From Endobugula sp047619205 (GTDB taxonomy: Bacteria > Pseudomonadota > Gammaproteobacteria > Pseudomonadales > Cellvibrionaceae): a stretch of DNA of 43,364 nucleotides. The position numbers and the translations under genes are program-made. Within the stretch, counting starts at the first letter, position 1, and every line of letters begins with the position of its first letter. Shown one piece after another: positions 41,688 to 43,364 of the stretch. The notes beneath the pieces are model-generated. The model was not told the origin of the DNA. It saw only the letters and a list, made by a program, of their open reading frames with translations, and did not search any database. Location: assembly GCA_047619205.1 (NCBI GenBank), contig JBLHJR010000023.1:1-43364 (forward strand). The letters are read 5' to 3'.

Positions 41688-42037
41688 TAAAGCAATATTC
41701 ATTGTGGGAAAAAATAAACTGGGTCTATTTGCTGGTGTTGGCTTTGCTTGGGTGTGTGTGGCTTACACAGCTAAATATCTTTGGCGTTAGCGTCGGTCTT
41801 GCCGCAATAGCCATTGCTTATTTCGTGTTTCATAACAATCGCTGGGCTTATTTTTCTGCCGCCGTATGGTATTTTGGCTTATTACGTATCGCCATGGATG
41901 ATGTTAATGATTTTCATCAGGGTTTACAATCAATGGTGAAGTTGTTTTACGTGGTCGGACTAGTTATTGCCATTATTTTGCATGAAAAAGTGGCGATAAA
42001 AAATAAACAAAAACAGCCTGAAGATATTTCTCAGTAG
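41684..42037 (+). CDS. Small uncharacterised membrane protein
   Basis: A 117-residue protein with three or four hydrophobic helices: WVYLLVLALLGCVWLTQL, VSVGLAAIAIAYFVFH, WAYFSAAVWYFGLLRIAM and LFYVVGLVIAIILHEKV. A lysine-rich tail follows. I do not recognise a family. Its ATG at 41684 overlaps the ubiI stop (ATGA), so it is translationally coupled to the ubi operon and may assist the membrane Ubi complex (inference). The next gene is convergent; an AT-rich inverted repeat ttatatag/ctatataa (42044-42075) lies between. Confidence 0.7.
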   Translation: MIKQYSLWEKINWVYLLVLALLGCVWLTQLNIFGVSVGLAAIAIAYFVFHNNRWAYFSAAVWYFGLLRIAMDDVNDFHQGLQSMVKLFYVVGLVIAIILHEKVAIKNKQKQPEDISQ

Positions 42038-42094
42038 CAACTTTTATATAGCCCTTGCTAGAAATGTCTATATAAGAATAAGTGAGTGATGAAT

Positions 42095-43364
42095 TTACTC
42101 TACTTTAAACTGATTGATTAGGCGGCCTAAATTTTCTGTCGAATTAGTAATGGTTTGACTGCTTTCATCTACAGAAGCTGAGCCTTGTTGGTTTTTCTTA
42201 GCGATACTGTTGACTTCTGTAATGAGTTCTTTTGCTGCTGTACTAGTGGTGCTTTGTTGTTGTGCATTATCGTAAATATGTTTATTTATCTCTGTGATAC
42301 CTAATATTTCATCTTTAATTATTTCTAATGCATCTGCTGCGCTGCTCGCATCTTTAACTGATTCTTCTACCGTTTCATTACCGATAACCATTGCACTGGC
42401 TGCCGCATTGGCATTACTTTGTAGTTTTTCAATAATACTATTAATTTCATGAGTAGATTCTTGCGTGCGGCTGGCCAGCGCGCGTACTTCATCGGCCACA
42501 ACAGCGAAGCCTCTACCTTGCTCACCTGCTCGTGCAGCCTCAATTGCCGCATTAAGTGCGAGTAGATTTGTTTGTTCCGCAATGGCATTAATTACACCCA
42601 CAACCGAGCCAATATTCTCACTAGTTGCTTCGAGTTCATTGATGGTTTCAGTCGCATTCTCTACACTCTTTGCGACGTTGAGAATAGACGTTTTTGTTTT
42701 TTCCATTAATAACATGCCTTCAATGGCGGCTTCATTCACACTCTCTGCTGTATTTTCTGCTTTTTTAGCATTTATGAGAACGTCGTTAGCGGAACGATTG
42801 ACATCATTCATAGAGTCACTGACTTTCTTAGTCACTTGTTGCTGTTGTTTGACGCCCTTAGCATTTTCGGAAGAGATAGTATTCATGTGGTGAGAAATAC
42901 TTTCGAGTTGAACTGACTCTTGTTTAATACTGACAATCAATGACTGAACTTTTATGGTGAAGGTGTTAAACCATTTGGCAAGCTCTCCTAATTCGTCACT
43001 ACGATTTTCATCCAGACGAGCAGTCAGGTCACCTTCACCATCGGCAATATTATGCATGATTTTTACCGTTTTATTAATGGGAGAAACAATACTGCGAGCG
43101 AATATTATAGACACAAAAAAACTACTTGATAGTAAAACAATGGCGGTGATGATGGAGCTGTAAGTTAATTTTTCCGCTAAAATATCCGCTGCTTGTATGA
43201 CTTCTGCGTAATCAATTTCACTAAATAATACCCACTCATTGTTAAAAATTTTTATGGGTGTAAAAGAAGATAGCACCTCTTTCCCGTGAAATTTTTGGTA
43301 GCGCATAGTACTCGACTCGCCTTGTAAGCCTATGTCAATAGCGGGATTATCTAAGTAGTGTAAA
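42095..43364 (-). CDS. Methyl-accepting chemotaxis protein, 5' end outside the window
   Basis: The frame is open to the window edge, so the gene is partial; the ATG at 43306 is internal. The visible 422 codons start in a Cache-like sensor tail (YQKFHGKEVLSSFTPI, WVLFSEIDYAE). A transmembrane helix follows (IITAIVLLSSSFFVSIIFA), then HAMP (RSIVSPINKTVKIMHNIADG) and the signalling domain. The conserved hairpin tip is GVINAIAEQTNLLALNAAIEAARAGEQGRGFAVVADEVR, abbreviated here by its ends (GVINAIAEQ, VVADEVR). It would sense a ligand outside the membrane and control CheA. It ends LIQFKVE-like, with no CheR-binding pentapeptide. Confidence 0.93.
   Translation of the reverse strand, partial: LHYLDNPAIDIGLQGESSTMRYQKFHGKEVLSSFTPIKIFNNEWVLFSEIDYAEVIQAADILAEKLTYSSIITAIVLLSSSFFVSIIFARSIVSPINKTVKIMHNIADGEGDLTARLDENRSDELGELAKWFNTFTIKVQSLIVSIKQESVQLESISHHMNTISSENAKGVKQQQQVTKKVSDSMNDVNRSANDVLINAKKAENTAESVNEAAIEGMLLMEKTKTSILNVAKSVENATETINELEATSENIGSVVGVINAIAEQTNLLALNAAIEAARAGEQGRGFAVVADEVRALASRTQESTHEINSIIEKLQSNANAAASAMVIGNETVEESVKDASSAADALEIIKDEILGITEINKHIYDNAQQQSTTSTAAKELITEVNSIAKKNQQGSASVDESSQTITNSTENLGRLINQFKVE

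Noticed and set aside
42044..42075. Inverted repeat ttatatag/ctatataa as a terminator
   Set aside because: All but two of the pairs are A-T, the loop is long and no T tract follows on either strand; too weak to call.
1..43364. tRNA, rRNA, CRISPR arrays, prophage or integron sites
   Set aside because: Read through both strands by eye for clover-leaf ends, regular spaced repeats and integrase genes; none seen. Covariance searches would be needed to exclude small RNAs.

Overview
This window looks like part of a gammaproteobacterial chromosome, probably from a marine Cellvibrionales/Pseudomonas-like lineage. The order-level guess is inference. It rests on the gene clusters tkt-epd-pgk-fba, ygfB-pepP-ubiH-ubiI and ArsR/methyltransferase-metK-ahcY-metF-rsmE, a moderate GC content, and the gammaproteobacterial character of RdgC, RluA and YefM-YoeB. 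No rRNA, tRNA, CRISPR array or prophage was seen.

Layout. 1-5270: a decayed secreted hydrolase, a DUF2860-type outer-membrane protein and a membrane di-iron hydroxylase on the minus strand, divergent from a BaeSR/AdeRS-like two-component system. 5400-5880: remnant of a Y1 (REP-associated-type) transposase element. 6083-11654: minus-strand tkt, epd, pgk, fba (pentose phosphate, PLP precursor and glycolysis), with a 248-bp miniature inverted-repeat element directly upstream of tkt. 12132-16352: a minus-strand Gate transporter/VOC/GhrA-like group divergent from an Lrp regulator, then rdgC. 16392-17039: yoeB-yefM toxin-antitoxin with a readable promoter/operator and a 36-bp perfect palindrome. 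17067-21840: TauE-like permease, lipase-like hydrolase, RluA, MFS transporter and a GlxA-type AraC regulator. 21990-27624: an ArsR-methyltransferase regulator with its own operator, then metK, ahcY, metF and rsmE, a complete SAM/SAH segment. 27742-31318: GGDEF protein, and a symporter translationally coupled to an unusual metallophosphoesterase. 31355-31587: a second MITE-like element. 31781-36991: flavin reductase-like protein, an unknown membrane protein, a MocR regulator, DUF1127, an EamA transporter and a DinB-like protein. 37109-42037: ygfB-pepP-ubiH-ubiI and a small membrane protein (ubiquinone hydroxylation operon). 42095 to the end: a chemoreceptor cut by the window edge.

The least expected signals are non-coding. 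A five-copy family of imperfect palindromes sits just upstream of pgk, epd, metK, metF and rsmE. A near-perfect operator overlaps a promoter predicted to give a leaderless mRNA for the ArsR-methyltransferase gene. The metF ribosome-binding site is buried in a hairpin. Two MITE-like elements are present, and one of their termini creates a false N-terminal extension of transketolase. A metallophosphoesterase has lost the usual DxH, GNH and GHxH motifs in favour of Gly/Tyr/Cys variants. I found no clear new defence or biosynthetic system.
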